A stretch of 64,000 bases of DNA from Chromatocurvus halotolerans (GTDB taxonomy: Bacteria; Pseudomonadota; Gammaproteobacteria; Pseudomonadales; Halieaceae). The DNA lies in contig NZ_SLWX01000013.1 of NCBI RefSeq assembly GCF_004340525.1, positions 22,867 through 86,866 on the forward strand, written 5' to 3'. Positions 53,182-62,371 of the stretch are shown here, one piece after another. A model generated the notes under the pieces. The model made no database searches and had not been told where the DNA came from. It was given only the letters and a program-made list of their open reading frames with translations. Positions within the stretch are counted from its first letter, which is position 1, and each line of letters opens with the position of its first letter. The translations under genes were made by a program, and so were the position numbers.

Positions 53182-56166
53182 ATGCCAGAGCCGTGCGACC
53201 ATCATCACACGCCGCCCCGGTGGCCTTTCTGTCTGACAGGCGCTGTCCGCTGCTGCGCCATGCTCTGCGCGCTCCTGTGGACCGCGCCATCGCTCGCCCT
53301 GCGCGGCGACCTGCTGCCAACCCAGCACCTGACAGACCGCTTTGCCCGGGCCAGCGGCCTGCCCTCTGAAGCCGTTTGGCTGGCGCGCCAGGGCCCCAGC
53401 GGCTACCTGTGGCTGGGCACCACGAATGGATTGGTGCGATTCGACGGCATCAGCTTCAAGACCTTCAACACGCAGACGGAGAGGGCCTTTCGCTCCAACG
53501 ACATCCGCGTGCTCACCTGGGCAGACAACGGTACGCTCTGGCTCGGCACCTACGGCGGTGGCGCCCTGTTCCGGACACCGCAGGGATGGCAGGCACTCGG
53601 CGTCAACGAGGGACTTGCCAGCGACACGGTCTACGACATTCACATAGACGAGGATGACAGCGTGTGGTTCGCCACCGGCGGAGGCGTCAGCCGCTACCGC
53701 GATGGGCACATCGACAGCTGGACGGTGGACGATGGACTGGCGGACCAGAGAGTCTTCAAGATCGCGCCCGGCGAGGACGGCAGCCTCTGGTTCAGCACAC
53801 TGACCAATGGACTCAGCCGATTTGACGGTAGCGCCTTTACCAGTTTCTCCGGCGAACCGTGGCTGGAGGCGCCGCAGGTACACCTGCTGTCCCGGGATCC
53901 GGCACTGGGGCTGCTTGCGGGCACCATCACCGGTGCCATCTACCGTCTCGACAGTGGCCAGCCGGTGCCTCTGCAGCCATCGCCGCTCCAGCAGGCACTG
54001 CCCTTCGAGGAGGCGCTGAGAGATCGAGATGGCAACCTGTGGCTCGGCACCTACGGCAAGGGACTGTGGCGACTGTCAAAGGATGGCGAATGGCTTGAAT
54101 TCCCGCTGGATGAGGGCAGCTCGGGCTATGTCTTTGATCTGTTCGAGGACGGGGAGGGCAATATCTGGGCATCAACCATGGCCGGCCTCTACCGTCTGCG
54201 CGATAGCGGCTTCCTGCCTTTTGGACGCCCGGAGGGCATGGCAGACTCTACCTTTGTGGTCACCGGCACACCGACGGGCATTGTTTACGCAGGTACCGAG
54301 ACCGGCGGACTGTACCGGATTGACAACGATGAAATCACGGCGATAGACGAATCCGACGGCCTGGCGTCGCAAAGCGTGTCGTCTCTTCTTGTCGCCGACG
54401 ATGAGACGCTTTGGGTGGGCACCTTCGGCGGCGGTATTTCACGCTTTGCCAAAGACGGCGTCAGTCAACTGGGGATGCAGCAGGGGCTGAACAGCGATCA
54501 CATCATCGCCCTCGAACAGGATAGCGACGGCAATATCTGGATCGCCACCGCCCGGGGACTGTACCGACTGCAAGATGAGGAGCTCGAGCGCATTCCTCTC
54601 GGCGAGGAGACCACCGACAACATGGTCCGGCATATCATGCAGGACAGCCGGGGCCGGCTGTGGTTTTCGACCAACAACGGGTTACTGCGACGGGAGGGAG
54701 ACAGCTCCCGCTGGTACCGGGAGGCCGATGGACTGGCCAGCAATCTGATCAGCGGCACCTACGAGGACGCCGACGGCGTGATCTGGATCGCCAGCCGCGA
54801 GGGCGGACTTGCGCAGCTCGACAATGGCCGGATTTTTCAGTTCACGCTGGAGCAGGGCGTGCCCCAGCTTTCCGCGCTGGCCATTCTCGAGGACAGCGCC
54901 CAGCGGCTTTGGCTGAGTGGATCGGGCGGACTCGCGCGCATTGCAAGAAGCGCACTCAATGCCGTTGCCAGCGGTGAAGCGAAGCGGTTTTCGGCACAGC
55001 TGTTCGACGAGGCCGACGGTCTGCGATCCGCACAGTTCATGGGCGGCTTCCAGCCGGCCGCATTCAAGGCGGGCAACGGCCACCTGTGGTTCCCCACCAA
55101 TCGAGGGCTGGTGTCCATCGACCCGACAACGCCCTCGCGGCAGCCGCCACCCTTGCGCCCCATCATCGAGGCCATCCGCATCGACGGCGCAGCCGTGCCG
55201 CTGACCGACACCGTGGAATTGCCGGCCGATACGCGAACGCTGGAAATTGATTACACCGCGCCCTATCTCGGCAATGCCGCTGCCATTGTCTTCCGTTATC
55301 AGCTTGAGGGCGCCGATTCCTCCTGGCAGGCGGCAGGTACACGCCGCACCGCGTACTTCACCTCCGTACCCCCAGGAGAGAGCGTGTTTAGCGTTGAAGC
55401 ATCACGGGAAGGAGGCCGCGAAGGATTCACTGCGTCGGAAGCGGCGCGCCTGTCTCTGAACCGCAACCTTTTGTGGTACCAGACCGGATGGGCCTTGGTG
55501 CTTTTCTGTATCGCCATCGTCGGACTTCTCTTCGGCATTTACCGGTTTACGGCACACAAGACCCGGCAGCGCGAGCGCCAGCTGGAGACCCTGGTCAACC
55601 AGCGCACGGAAGAACTGCAGGCCGCACTGTCAACGGTTGAACAGCTGTCCCGTACCGACGGACTTACCGGCGTTGCCAACCGACGGTATTTCGAAGAGCG
55701 GCTTGAGGGCGCCTGGACGCAGGCACTGCGTTCGGGCGAAAGCCTGGGCATCATCATGCTGGATATCGATCGGTTCAAGCAGTACAACGATGCCGCCGGG
55801 CATCAGGCTGGCGACGACTGCCTGAAAAAAATCGCCGCCGCCCTGCAGCATGGCACCCTGCGGGACGGGGACATGGTGGCCCGTTATGGCGGGGAGGAGT
55901 TCATTATTCTGCTTCACGGCGCCGGCCATGAGGCCGCGACGCAAATCGCCCTGCGCATCATGGAGCGCGTACGCGCGCTCAAGTTGCGCCATCCGGATAG
56001 CGACATATCACCCTATGTCTCGGTAAGCCTGGGCTGCGCCACTGCCACAACTGACGCGCTGTCAGGCGCGGCTGAACTGATGGAGCGCGCCGACCAGGCT
56101 CTGTACCGGGCCAAGAATGCCGGCCGTGACCAGATCAGGATTTACGAGGGGCGAACTCCCGCATGA
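53182..56166 (+). CDS. Beta-propeller sensor diguanylate cyclase (reg_prop, Y_Y_Y, GGDEF)
   Basis: The 994-residue protein has an N-terminal signal, about 14 periplasmic propeller repeats of the two-component-regulator type (LWLGTTNGLVRFDG, LWVGTFGGGISRF, IWIASREGGL), a Y_Y_Y-type beta-sandwich (PYLGNAAAIVFRYQLEG), one transmembrane helix near residue 775, a coiled-coil and a GGDEF domain with RYGGEEF. RDGD precedes it as an I-site. It probably senses a periplasmic ligand, such as a glycan, and makes c-di-GMP. Its last 32 bases overlap the convergent RimK-like gene. Confidence 0.93.
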   Translation: MPEPCDHHHTPPRWPFCLTGAVRCCAMLCALLWTAPSLALRGDLLPTQHLTDRFARASGLPSEAVWLARQGPSGYLWLGTTNGLVRFDGISFKTFNTQTERAFRSNDIRVLTWADNGTLWLGTYGGGALFRTPQGWQALGVNEGLASDTVYDIHIDEDDSVWFATGGGVSRYRDGHIDSWTVDDGLADQRVFKIAPGEDGSLWFSTLTNGLSRFDGSAFTSFSGEPWLEAPQVHLLSRDPALGLLAGTITGAIYRLDSGQPVPLQPSPLQQALPFEEALRDRDGNLWLGTYGKGLWRLSKDGEWLEFPLDEGSSGYVFDLFEDGEGNIWASTMAGLYRLRDSGFLPFGRPEGMADSTFVVTGTPTGIVYAGTETGGLYRIDNDEITAIDESDGLASQSVSSLLVADDETLWVGTFGGGISRFAKDGVSQLGMQQGLNSDHIIALEQDSDGNIWIATARGLYRLQDEELERIPLGEETTDNMVRHIMQDSRGRLWFSTNNGLLRREGDSSRWYREADGLASNLISGTYEDADGVIWIASREGGLAQLDNGRIFQFTLEQGVPQLSALAILEDSAQRLWLSGSGGLARIARSALNAVASGEAKRFSAQLFDEADGLRSAQFMGGFQPAAFKAGNGHLWFPTNRGLVSIDPTTPSRQPPPLRPIIEAIRIDGAAVPLTDTVELPADTRTLEIDYTAPYLGNAAAIVFRYQLEGADSSWQAAGTRRTAYFTSVPPGESVFSVEASREGGREGFTASEAARLSLNRNLLWYQTGWALVLFCIAIVGLLFGIYRFTAHKTRQRERQLETLVNQRTEELQAALSTVEQLSRTDGLTGVANRRYFEERLEGAWTQALRSGESLGIIMLDIDRFKQYNDAAGHQAGDDCLKKIAAALQHGTLRDGDMVARYGGEEFIILLHGAGHEAATQIALRIMERVRALKLRHPDSDISPYVSVSLGCATATTDALSGAAELMERADQALYRAKNAGRDQIRIYEGRTPA

Positions 56167-57094
56167 CGTGATCGACCCTCTCGGCAGGATCGCGGAATCG
56201 GCGGTCGTCGAGGGATTCGATATGCCGCAGCCTCGGAACCAGCCCCAGGCCATTGGCAATCTGTATGGTCAATCCTGGACGCGCGTTCAATTCGAGCAGC
56301 TGTGGGCCGCGGGTACGGTCGAGCACAATGTCAGTGCCAATGTAGCCCAGGCCGGTCATTTCGTAACATCTTGCCGACAGGAGCAACAGGTCGCGCCAGT
56401 TGTCGATGCGAATCGAGTTGAGCGGCTTTCCGGTATCGGGGTGCAGAAGCACCTCGCGATTGAATTGCACGGCCTTGAGGCAGCGGCCTGCATCCATTGC
56501 CAGCCCCACACCAATGGCGCCCTGATGCAGATTGGCCTTGCCGTCAGAAGCGTGCGTCGCCAGCCTCAGCATCGCCATCACCGGAAACCCCTTGAAAACG
56601 ATCACACGGATGTCCGGCACACCTTCATGGGAGTATCCGGCGAAAACCGGGTCAAACTCGATCAGGTCTTCAATGATGGCGACGTCCGGGGTACCCCCGA
56701 GGGAGTAGAGTCCCGCCAGGGTGTCCGACAAATGCCTGCGGATAGCGTCAATACCAATTCGCGCGCCGGAGCTCTTGATGTACGCATCCCCATCACGCCC
56801 TGTAATCACCCAGATACCCTTGCCGCCGGACCCCTTCGACGGCTTGATGGCGAACCCGGACAGTGAATCCAGTTTTGCACCCACGCTGCGGATTTCGTGC
56901 TGCTGCGTTACCGTCATACGGAGTGCCGGCGTCGCTATACCGTGATCCTGCGTCAGCAGCTTGGTCTTGAGCTTGTCGTCTACGAGGGGAAACAGACGCC
57001 GTTCGTTGTAGCGTCCGATGAAGTCGACGTTGCGGCTGTTCATGCCAAGCATGCCGAAACGGCGCAACTGCGGCACGCTGACCCAGCGTTTCAA
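56135..57094 (-). CDS. RimK-like ATP-grasp ligase (alpha-L-glutamate ligase-like)
   Basis: The 319-residue ATP-grasp protein has GFAIKPSKGSGGKGIWVI for nucleotide binding and LLELNARPGLTIQIAN at the metal site. The group joins an amino acid to a carboxylate, as RimK does with glutamate. It is the third gene of the operon after a retropepsin-like protease and a UUP1/7TM protein; its start overlaps the second gene by four bases. The substrate is unknown. Confidence 0.88.
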   Translation of the reverse strand: MKRWVSVPQLRRFGMLGMNSRNVDFIGRYNERRLFPLVDDKLKTKLLTQDHGIATPALRMTVTQQHEIRSVGAKLDSLSGFAIKPSKGSGGKGIWVITGRDGDAYIKSSGARIGIDAIRRHLSDTLAGLYSLGGTPDVAIIEDLIEFDPVFAGYSHEGVPDIRVIVFKGFPVMAMLRLATHASDGKANLHQGAIGVGLAMDAGRCLKAVQFNREVLLHPDTGKPLNSIRIDNWRDLLLLSARCYEMTGLGYIGTDIVLDRTRGPQLLELNARPGLTIQIANGLGLVPRLRHIESLDDRRFRDPAERVDHVMREFAPRKS

Positions 57095-58608
57095 TCGATA
57101 TCTTCCTGTATTGCCCGAAAACGTCGCAGTTCGGAAAGCTTGAAACCCGTGTATTGCCCCATGGCAAGAATGGCGGCCAGCAGCACCAGGTTCAGCTCAG
57201 GAAAATTGTAGGTCAGGTGCGACACCAGGGGCACGCGCATCAGCAGGTAGGCGATGATCGCGACAATCAGGCTGCCGCCGCCCTGTACCAGGACTTCCTT
57301 CGCCCCTTCCTCCTCCCACAGGATCGACATGCGCTCGATAGTCCACGCAATAATGATCATGGGAAAGAACGTGATGGTCATGCCAGTGCTGTAGCCCAAC
57401 TGGTAACCGATGATGCTCAGCGCTGAAATAATGAAAATAACGAGAATAATAAGCGTGGCAATCCTCGACACCAGCAACAGGCTCAGGCGACTCAGATAGC
57501 TGCGCATCACCAGGCCGATAAGAACAACAGAGACAAAGCTCAACAGGCCAGGCACCAGCGATGTCTGCAGAAAGGCCAGCGCGATGAGCACAGGCATGAA
57601 GGTCCCCGCCGTCTGCACCCCGACCAGCACACGCATGAAAACAACGACCGTGGCACCGATGGGAAGAAGCAGCAGCATCTTGAACATGCTCTGCTCCTCA
57701 ATGGGCAGGCTCTGCACGCCAACGCGGTAGAATATGCTGTCAGTGCGACTGCTTCGGGCCAGCGTTGTCGCCGGTACCGACTGGCGGATCATGGAAAAGC
57801 TCACGCGTGACTGGCGACCGCCAACGACGTCCAGCAGCGAGCGCCCCTGACGGTGCCACAGCAAGGTATTCCTGGGGACTCCCACTTCGCCGGTAGCGGC
57901 ATCGACGAGCAACCACTCGCCCTCTTCGTAGATCTCCACCATACGCTGCAGCGGCTGTCGACGCCTGGCATCTTCCAGCTGCAGCGCAAAGACGCGGCGC
58001 GCAGGCACACCCGCATCATTGAGAAGTCTGGCAAGCAGATCCGCAGAGGATTCCGCCTGCGCCAGCAGCAGAGCGGCGTTCTGATCACCGTCCACCAAAG
58101 CCATCAGCTTCACCAGCTCTCGTGCGAGACTGCGCGGCGTGCTGGAAGTCTGCCTGGCGCGGTCCAGCAACTCTGCCGCCACACTGCGCTGAAGCTCGCT
58201 CCAGTACACCTGCTCCGCTACCGGCTCCCGGTCGATCTCTATGGTTTCGGGCCGCTCCCGGGGCGTGAACTGGGCGATGTAATAGAGAGACTGCGTCCCT
58301 TCCGCATCTCGCCGCGTCCATTCAATTCGACGGTCGCCATCATCATTGACAATCGCAAAGCCATAGCCTGGCGATGCAGATCGCTCATCGCCGATATCGA
58401 AATGCTGAAGGTTTTCCGGGATGGACAGACTCGCAGTAACCGGCTCTCCGCTGGCCACAAAATCGACGCGCGCCTCGACCAGCCACACGGAGCGCTCCAC
58501 GCCGGGGGTCCAGGGCGCCCCGGTTTCCAGGTGGCGCAGCACCGCAATCACAAGACCCACGACAGCGATCGCAATCACCGCCAGCGTGAAAGGGAGTTTA
58601 CGATTCAT
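57091..58608 (-). CDS. UUP1-family/inactive transglutaminase membrane protein with 7TM domain
   Basis: The 505-residue product (ATG 58608) has one N-terminal helix (FTLAVIAIAVVGLVIAVL), a periplasmic transglutaminase-like region without an obvious catalytic Cys triad, and seven C-terminal helices. It is known only from this type of operon. Its overlaps (11 bases with the upstream gene, four with the downstream gene) show tight coupling. Confidence 0.82.
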   Translation of the reverse strand: MNRKLPFTLAVIAIAVVGLVIAVLRHLETGAPWTPGVERSVWLVEARVDFVASGEPVTASLSIPENLQHFDIGDERSASPGYGFAIVNDDGDRRIEWTRRDAEGTQSLYYIAQFTPRERPETIEIDREPVAEQVYWSELQRSVAAELLDRARQTSSTPRSLARELVKLMALVDGDQNAALLLAQAESSADLLARLLNDAGVPARRVFALQLEDARRRQPLQRMVEIYEEGEWLLVDAATGEVGVPRNTLLWHRQGRSLLDVVGGRQSRVSFSMIRQSVPATTLARSSRTDSIFYRVGVQSLPIEEQSMFKMLLLLPIGATVVVFMRVLVGVQTAGTFMPVLIALAFLQTSLVPGLLSFVSVVLIGLVMRSYLSRLSLLLVSRIATLIILVIFIISALSIIGYQLGYSTGMTITFFPMIIIAWTIERMSILWEEEGAKEVLVQGGGSLIVAIIAYLLMRVPLVSHLTYNFPELNLVLLAAILAMGQYTGFKLSELRRFRAIQEDID

Positions 58609-59419
58609 CGACAGTTTCTTTCCCGTCGCCCTCAGGCAGCCGGGGCGGGGCGATATTGCTTTGCCCCACATCCACGATCATCAGGTCACGCAGCACGTTG
58701 CGTCCCACAAGCACCTGAAAATCCAGATGACTGCGGTTACTCAGCGTGAATTCCGCCGCCTGGCGGATATTGCCCATGACAATGCCCAGTTCAATTACCG
58801 CGCGCCGCTCGGGCGTATCCGTACTGGACTGCAGGATACGCACATAGCGGGAAACCTCTTGCTCCATGGCGACGGCCTCGCCGTCGTCCGGATGCACGAT
58901 ATCGAAACGCACCCAGGGCTTGCCGTTACGCTCAAACTCTTCGATATTCCTGGCATCCAGTGACGCCGTCTCCGCGCCTGTGTCGATGCGTGCCGGAAGC
59001 GTCATTTGCAGCGGCTCTATCCAGACCTGCTCCCGCCGTCCCACAAGCAGCTTGCTCGGTAACTCGGCAATCTGTGGTTCGCAGGCCTGCGCCGGCGTCT
59101 CCACCGCTGCAGAGCGGTCCTGTTCGTTGAATCGGGATTCAACCCGGCGAACAGCATCCTGCACGTCAGCAAGCGTTGCATTCTGGGCTGCCAGCTGCAC
59201 GCCGAATTCATCCCGAGAGGCAATCAAGGCCGTGAGTCGCGCCTCGCAGACTGCATGGCTGTCACGAAGATTTACCAGCGCCTCAGGCTCTGCAGATTCA
59301 GCATCGGATTCAGAGCCGGTCAACGTTCCGGGCAGCGCCTGGCAAGCAGAAAAACACACGGCAAGCAGCGCCTGTGGCACGCACCGCCATCTGCGCCAAT
59401 GGCCATCGCGGCAAATCAA
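58598..59419 (-). CDS. Retropepsin-like aspartic protease, RimK-associated
   Basis: The 273-residue protein has an N-terminal signal or lipobox-like stretch (LLAVCFSACQALPG), a coiled part and a C-terminal retropepsin-like domain of the pfam05618 type with the catalytic DTGAETASLDA and FQVLVGRNVLRD. The frame opens at TTG 59419, 13 bases after AGGAG, so the exact start is unsure. It heads the operon with the UUP1/7TM and RimK-like genes. The protease probably acts in the periplasm. Confidence 0.82.
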   Translation of the reverse strand: MICRDGHWRRWRCVPQALLAVCFSACQALPGTLTGSESDAESAEPEALVNLRDSHAVCEARLTALIASRDEFGVQLAAQNATLADVQDAVRRVESRFNEQDRSAAVETPAQACEPQIAELPSKLLVGRREQVWIEPLQMTLPARIDTGAETASLDARNIEEFERNGKPWVRFDIVHPDDGEAVAMEQEVSRYVRILQSSTDTPERRAVIELGIVMGNIRQAAEFTLSNRSHLDFQVLVGRNVLRDLMIVDVGQSNIAPPRLPEGDGKETVDES

Positions 59420-59784
59420 TCCCGAGAAGTGTCTCCTGCCTGACCTGTTTCAATCTGACATCCTGCCCGATAGCCTCTCGAAAATCATCGCCACCGGGTA
59501 ATCTTACCGGTAATGCACAGCAGAACGGGGCACAAGCGGGAGTTTTCACAGACCGATCCGGGCAAGTCCACGCAGATGCCGTTACGGAATTTTGACGGAG
59601 CGGCAAAAACACGCACGCCCCGGGCCAGAGCGGCGACAATTTGCCGACCTTCACTGCCGCGCTTTCCGGAATCGGCGATAACCCTGCCTGCCATCGTCAG
59701 CTTTCCCCGCCTTCTCCGTCAGAAATATGTGGCATGGTTTTTGCTATATTTTCTTAGAACATCGATTTGCGGACGGAATGCCGA
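59420..59784. other. Divergent intergenic region of 365 bases, no gene recognised
   Basis: It separates the retropepsin operon (minus) from the GGDEF gene (plus). It contains a sigma-54-type promoter match at 59728-59746 and a 12-base palindrome GGTAATCTTACC at 59497-59508. Short frames inside show no protein-like features. Confidence 0.5.
59728..59746 (+). promoter_or_regulatory. Sigma-54 (RpoN) -24/-12 promoter candidate for the downstream GGDEF gene
   Basis: TGGCATG-GTTT-TTGCT matches the RpoN consensus TGGCACG-N4-TTGCW at all but one core base, with the invariant GG (59731-59732) and GC (59743-59744) ten bases apart. Transcription would start near 59756, about 29 bases before ATG 59785. 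Confidence 0.6.
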
Positions 59785-60732
59785 ATGAACAACGTACCGA
59801 CACTGAAAATTGACACACATCGTCTGATCCGCCCGAAACGCGACGCCACCCCTGACGAGAAAGCCCGCAATGCCCAGCACATCAGCAGCGCTGAACGTCT
59901 GCTGAACCTGCACGAGAGGCTTCTGGGCAGCTCCGAGGAAAAGACACTGACCGAGCGCTTCCGTCTGTGGGCACGGGAACATGACCTGGCCGAAGAGATC
60001 GTGTATTCCCACGGCGGGACGGCAGGCAGAACGCCGGGGGAGTCAGGACGGCACCGGGGTCAGAAGCTGGACTTTGCACTGAAGCCCGGCAGTGCACACC
60101 TCGGCATGCTGGCCGTTATCTGCCGTGAGCGCCCGGATGACGATGGCATCGTATTCCTGTCGAGGGCGGTCAAGTGTTTCAGCCACTATCTTGAAATGGC
60201 GCTCAGTGTGCAGTCCTATCGGGAGCTGGCCATGCATGACGGGCTCACCGGACTGCTCAACCGCAAGTCACTCGACGCACGCCTGGCGGAGGAAATCAGC
60301 AGAGCAAGGCGGCACGGCGCGGCCTTGTCGATGATGCTCATTGATGTCGACCACTTCAAGAAGCTGAACGATGAACTGGGCCACCTCAGTGGTGACCACA
60401 CATTGCGGCTGCTGGCAGACATTTTCACCGCTGTCACCCGGGAGTCGGATCTCGCGTTTCGTTTCGGCGGCGATGAGTTTGCGATCCTGCTACCCTTTAC
60501 CGATCTGCAGTCGGCGCGCTGCACTGCTGAAAGGATTCGGGCCAGGCTCTCGTCCATGCCCGCCGAGGCGTTCTGCGTCACAGGGAACCTGCCCGTGCTG
60601 AGGCCGGGTATCAGCATCGGCATCGCGCAGTACCGGCAGGGCGATGCGGAAACGGACCTCTTGCGACGGGCCGATACGCATCTCTATCAGGCCAAGGCCC
60701 GGGGCAGAGGCAGGGTTTGCACACAGCTGTGA
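59785..60732 (+). CDS. GGDEF diguanylate cyclase with unknown N-terminal domain
   Basis: The 315-residue protein starts at ATG 59785 (TTG 59767 is in frame). The first 160 residues are soluble and unassigned. The GGDEF domain has RFGGDEF, with RESD five residues before it as the I-site. It has no membrane helix or EAL domain. A sigma-54-type promoter lies just upstream. Confidence 0.9.
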   Translation: MNNVPTLKIDTHRLIRPKRDATPDEKARNAQHISSAERLLNLHERLLGSSEEKTLTERFRLWAREHDLAEEIVYSHGGTAGRTPGESGRHRGQKLDFALKPGSAHLGMLAVICRERPDDDGIVFLSRAVKCFSHYLEMALSVQSYRELAMHDGLTGLLNRKSLDARLAEEISRARRHGAALSMMLIDVDHFKKLNDELGHLSGDHTLRLLADIFTAVTRESDLAFRFGGDEFAILLPFTDLQSARCTAERIRARLSSMPAEAFCVTGNLPVLRPGISIGIAQYRQGDAETDLLRRADTHLYQAKARGRGRVCTQL

Positions 60733-60873
60733 CGGTGCCGCCTCAGCCCGCCCTGGAACGCGGATAGACCAGGCGGCACAAACGCCGCATTTGCAGAGAC
60801 CCCGGGCCCCATTCACGGCAATCCGGGAGAGTCACGCCAGCGTAACTCTCCTGCGCACATACCCGGAGCTTTC

Positions 60874-62166
60874 ATGCGACATCTTTACTGGTTCCAGAAT
60901 GACCTGCGACTGCATGACAATCCCGCGTTACTGGAACACCTGCAGGCCAGCCAGCTGCTGCTGGTCTTTCTTTGGCCGCGCAACCGGCCGTGGTGCAACC
61001 AGCACGGCATAGGCGCACAGCGCGAGCGCTTTCTCACCGAGAGCCTGATCTCGCTACGGGAGGACCTGGCGCGGCTGGGGCAGGATCTTCTGGTGCTTCA
61101 CGGCTCGCCCGAGCTGGTTATCCCGGATCTTGTCAGGCGCTTCGGTATTGAGCGTGTCGGCACGGCGCGCACCCCCGGCTGGTACGAAGCCGCGGCGGTA
61201 CGCACCCTGCGTGACAAGCTGGACATCCCGGTACAGGTTCATCGCGGCAACACCCTGTTCGCCGAAACGGCGCTGCCGTTCCCGCTGACACAGATGCCAG
61301 GGCAATTCACGCCCTTCCGACGCGCGGTCGAGGACCTGCCATTCACAGCGCCGACACCCGCCCCCGGCAAACTACCCCCTCCCCCGGCGGCGGATTTCCA
61401 CGCCATACCCGTAGCGGCGGCACGGCCGAGTGCCGCACTGCCGATCCGCGGTGGTGCGGCGGCGGGTGCCCGGCGTCTGCAGCAGTTTGTCCACGATGAG
61501 CAGGGCATCCTGTCCTACAAGGAAACGCGCAACGGCCTCGATCCGCTCGACGGCTCGAGCACGCTGTCACCCTGGCTGGCGACGGGTTGCCTGTCGCCAC
61601 GACAGGTAGCGCAGGAGGTGGCGGATTTCGAGGCGGCGGTGACGTCCAATGCGTCGACCTACTGGCTGTACTTCGAACTCCTCTGGCGCGAGTTTTTCCA
61701 CTGGCGGGCGTTAACGGATGATGCCCGCCACCTGTTTCGCGCCAGCGGTGCCGGCAAGCGACTGATGCGCTGCACCTTTGAGCCACGCAACTTTGCGCGC
61801 TGGTGCCAGGGCGACACCAACTTCCCGCTGGTCAATGCCTTCATGCATCAGCTGGTGGACACGGGCTGGATGAGCAATCGCGGCAGGCAGATCGTCGCCA
61901 GCTGCCTGGTCCACGAGTACGGCATCGACTGGCGCTACGGGGCCGCCTTCTTCGAACATCATCTGCTGGATTTCGACGTCGCCAGCAACTACGGCAACTG
62001 GCAATACCTTGCCGGTGTCGGCGCCGACCCGCGTGGTGGCCGCCGCTTCAATCAGGACAAGCAGCGGACCGACCATGACAGCGACGGACGTTTCGTGGCG
62101 AAGTGGGACGGCGACAGACCGCACCAGCCCACTTATGTTACCGACGCCGCCGACTGGCCGATCTGA
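60874..62166 (+). CDS. Cryptochrome DASH-like photolyase family protein
   Basis: The 430-residue protein opens with the DNA photolyase Rossmann domain (LYWFQNDLRLHDNPALL) and has the FAD domain motifs SSTLSPWLATGCLSPRQV, YWLYFELLWREFF, WMSNRGRQIVASCLVHE and SNYGNWQY. This is the Cry-DASH pattern. Such proteins repair cyclobutane dimers in single-stranded DNA or act in blue-light signalling. It is followed directly by a DUF2256 gene and a convergent FeS photolyase. Confidence 0.93.
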   Translation: MRHLYWFQNDLRLHDNPALLEHLQASQLLLVFLWPRNRPWCNQHGIGAQRERFLTESLISLREDLARLGQDLLVLHGSPELVIPDLVRRFGIERVGTARTPGWYEAAAVRTLRDKLDIPVQVHRGNTLFAETALPFPLTQMPGQFTPFRRAVEDLPFTAPTPAPGKLPPPPAADFHAIPVAAARPSAALPIRGGAAAGARRLQQFVHDEQGILSYKETRNGLDPLDGSSTLSPWLATGCLSPRQVAQEVADFEAAVTSNASTYWLYFELLWREFFHWRALTDDARHLFRASGAGKRLMRCTFEPRNFARWCQGDTNFPLVNAFMHQLVDTGWMSNRGRQIVASCLVHEYGIDWRYGAAFFEHHLLDFDVASNYGNWQYLAGVGADPRGGRRFNQDKQRTDHDSDGRFVAKWDGDRPHQPTYVTDAADWPI

Positions 62167-62173
62167 GCACGCG

Positions 62174-62365
62174 ATGCCGGACAGGGGCAAAAGCGTGCGG
62201 GGACGGGGACGACCGCCGAAGCCGGAGAAAACCTGCCCGGTGTGCGACCGGCCTTTCACCTGGCGCGCCCGCTGGCGGCGGAACTGGGATGACATTGTCT
62301 ACTGCTCCCGACGCTGCGCCAGCCAGCGCCGCAGCCTCCCGCGCGACGGCATCGAACGGCACTGA
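62174..62365 (+). CDS. DUF2256 small zinc-finger-like protein
   Basis: The 63-residue protein has CPVCDRPF and a later CSRRC, matching the DUF2256 pattern of a compact four-Cys finger. It often occurs beside cryptochrome/photolyase genes. Function is unknown. It starts eight bases after the Cry-DASH-like stop. Confidence 0.85.
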   Translation: MPDRGKSVRGRGRPPKPEKTCPVCDRPFTWRARWRRNWDDIVYCSRRCASQRRSLPRDGIERH

Positions 62366-62371
62366 CGCGGT

